A stretch of 13,877 bases of DNA from Anaerolineae bacterium. Its GTDB lineage: Bacteria > Chloroflexota > Anaerolineae > B4-G1 > SLSP01. Position 1 is the stretch's first letter, and each line of letters begins with the position of its first letter. The stretch spans positions 1 through 13,877 of the forward strand of contig JAGHDT010000285.1 of the NCBI GenBank assembly GCA_021159805.1. Direction: 5' to 3'. The position numbers were made by a program, and so were the translations under genes. Shown here one piece after another: positions 12,889 to 13,877 of the stretch. Under the pieces are notes generated by a model that searched no databases, was not told the DNA's origin, and was given only the letters and a program-made list of their open reading frames with translations.

Positions 12889-13877
12889 TCAACCACCGGC
12901 GATCTGCCTGATCCGGCTGACGATGATCTTCTCCTGTCCCGGCTCAAGCGTTTGGGGGTTCACAAAGACGCCGGCGGCTCCTGCGGCAGATAACTCAATG
13001 CTGGGATCGCCCGTGCGCAACCGCGTCAGGACCTCATCTCGCGTGATACCCAGGCCCTCTTCATCAAAGATGATCTCGGCGCGCGGCATTGGCTGTCCCG
13101 CTTCGCTGGGGAAGCTGCGCCGGGCAGCGATATGCGGGTGATCCGAGAACGCAGCGATCACCGTCTGCACTTGATCCTCGTAGGTTTGCATCAGCAGGTC
13201 GTGGTCCAGATCCAGGTAGCGCCGCACTGCCGTCATTAGCCCCACCAGCTCTTCCTTGCCCACCTTCATCGGCCTGCCTATGAAGGCTCTGGGACAGGCG
13301 TTAAACGCACATGCTTCGATGAGATCCTTTCGGCCCAGAACGAGACCGCTGCTCTGTGGACCGCACAGCCCTTTGCCACCACTGAACACCGCCAGATCGG
13401 CGCCCATCTTTGTGTAGCGCCACAGGTTGTCGACTGGCGGAATCTGTGCGGCGGCATCGACGAGCAGGGGAATGTGGGCTTGCCGGGCAATCTCGATACC
13501 CCGCTCCAGAGGTACCTGCCCCGGCATGAAAATCGGATTGTCGAAGTAGTAAATGGCTGCCGTCCTATCGTTGATGGCCCGTTCCAGCTCGTCTGACGTC
13601 GCGCCCTCCTCGGTCCCGATCTCAACGAGCTTGCCCCCGGCTTGCTGAATGGCGAACGCATAGCAGACGCGCCCACGTCTGTGGATGATGATCTCGTTCT
13701 TCATGCCCTCCGTGTGGGGCAGACGCGCGCGCTTCTCGGGATCCATACCAGTGATGCAGGCCGCCGTGCTCAGAGCCAGGCCGGCTGCCGCACCAGACGA
13801 GACATAGGCCGCCTCGTTCCCGGTCCACGCCGCTATCCTCTCCCCGACCTTCTGCTGCAATTCATCCATATCGACGA
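12889..13877 (-). CDS. SelA-like PLP-dependent enzyme (D-glucosaminate-6-phosphate ammonia-lyase type), 5' end missing
   Basis: The open frame continues through the right edge of the window. The ATG at 13869 is internal: it follows ...VD and precedes MDELQQKVGERIAAWTGNEA, which in this family normally lies about 40-50 residues into the protein. The visible 326 residues after that Met form a fold-type I PLP enzyme. They include an AYVSSGAAAGLALSTAACI phosphate-binding region (21-39), LLVDAAAQIPP with Asp138 for the PLP ring nitrogen, and SGGKGLCGPQSSG (163-175) with Lys166 as the expected Schiff-base lysine. Relatives include selenocysteine synthase SelA and DgaE-type ammonia-lyases. The GGKGLxGPQ motif and overall length favour the latter, catabolic group. 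The true substrate cannot be read. It converges on the efflux operon and shares no transcript with it. Confidence 0.8.
   Translation of the reverse strand, partial: VDMDELQQKVGERIAAWTGNEAAYVSSGAAAGLALSTAACITGMDPEKRARLPHTEGMKNEIIIHRRGRVCYAFAIQQAGGKLVEIGTEEGATSDELERAINDRTAAIYYFDNPIFMPGQVPLERGIEIARQAHIPLLVDAAAQIPPVDNLWRYTKMGADLAVFSGGKGLCGPQSSGLVLGRKDLIEACAFNACPRAFIGRPMKVGKEELVGLMTAVRRYLDLDHDLLMQTYEDQVQTVIAAFSDHPHIAARRSFPSEAGQPMPRAEIIFDEEGLGITRDEVLTRLRTGDPSIELSAAGAAGVFVNPQTLEPGQEKIIVSRIRQIAGG

Noticed and set aside
1..13877. CRISPR arrays, tRNA or rRNA genes, phage genes or a complete insertion sequence
   Set aside because: None of the defining repeats, cloverleaf patterns or transposase and phage protein motifs were seen on either strand.

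Overview
The window reads as a bacterial chromosome fragment of moderately high G+C, with compact operons on both strands. It is cut inside a gene at each end. The organism cannot be fixed from sequence alone. A Qmo-type respiratory module beside a GH29 fucosidase and drug-efflux genes would suit an anaerobic Chloroflexota-like or similar sediment or subsurface bacterium, but that is inference. No rRNA, tRNA, CRISPR array or intact mobile element was seen.

Region 1 (1-4645, + strand) is an electron-transfer operon. It holds the 3' end of an HdrA-like flavoprotein (qmoA), a full HdrA-like protein with a C-terminal ferredoxin domain (qmoB), a 97-residue winged-helix protein, an HdrC-HdrE fusion with two [4Fe-4S] motifs and a haem-b membrane part (qmoC), and a DsrE-family protein. 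A hairpin terminator closes it. The first four genes overlap or are 3 bases apart. Two HdrA paralogues plus an HdrC/HdrE fusion is the signature of the quinone-interacting membrane-bound oxidoreductase (Qmo), which links the quinone pool to APS reductase in dissimilatory sulfur metabolism. aprBA would be expected upstream but lies outside the window. Two points stand out: the winged-helix gene sits between qmoB and qmoC, and QmoB lacks many of the cluster-ligand cysteines typical of HdrA.

Region 2 (4647-7487) is a LysR-type regulator (- strand) divergent from a cytoplasmic GH29 alpha-L-fucosidase (+ strand). The roughly 400-base region between them carries candidate promoters and four TTGAGT-type half-sites.

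Region 3 (7570-12732, + strand) is a multidrug-efflux-type operon: a good sigma-70-like promoter with a palindrome just downstream, a MarR regulator, two half-transporters forming an asymmetric heterodimeric ABC exporter, and a 3'-truncated alpha/beta-hydrolase. The first half-transporter has an unusually large insert after its first membrane helix.

Region 4 (12733-13877) is a short scar-like intergenic stretch, then a - strand PLP-dependent enzyme of the SelA / D-glucosaminate-6-phosphate ammonia-lyase type whose 5' end lies beyond the window.
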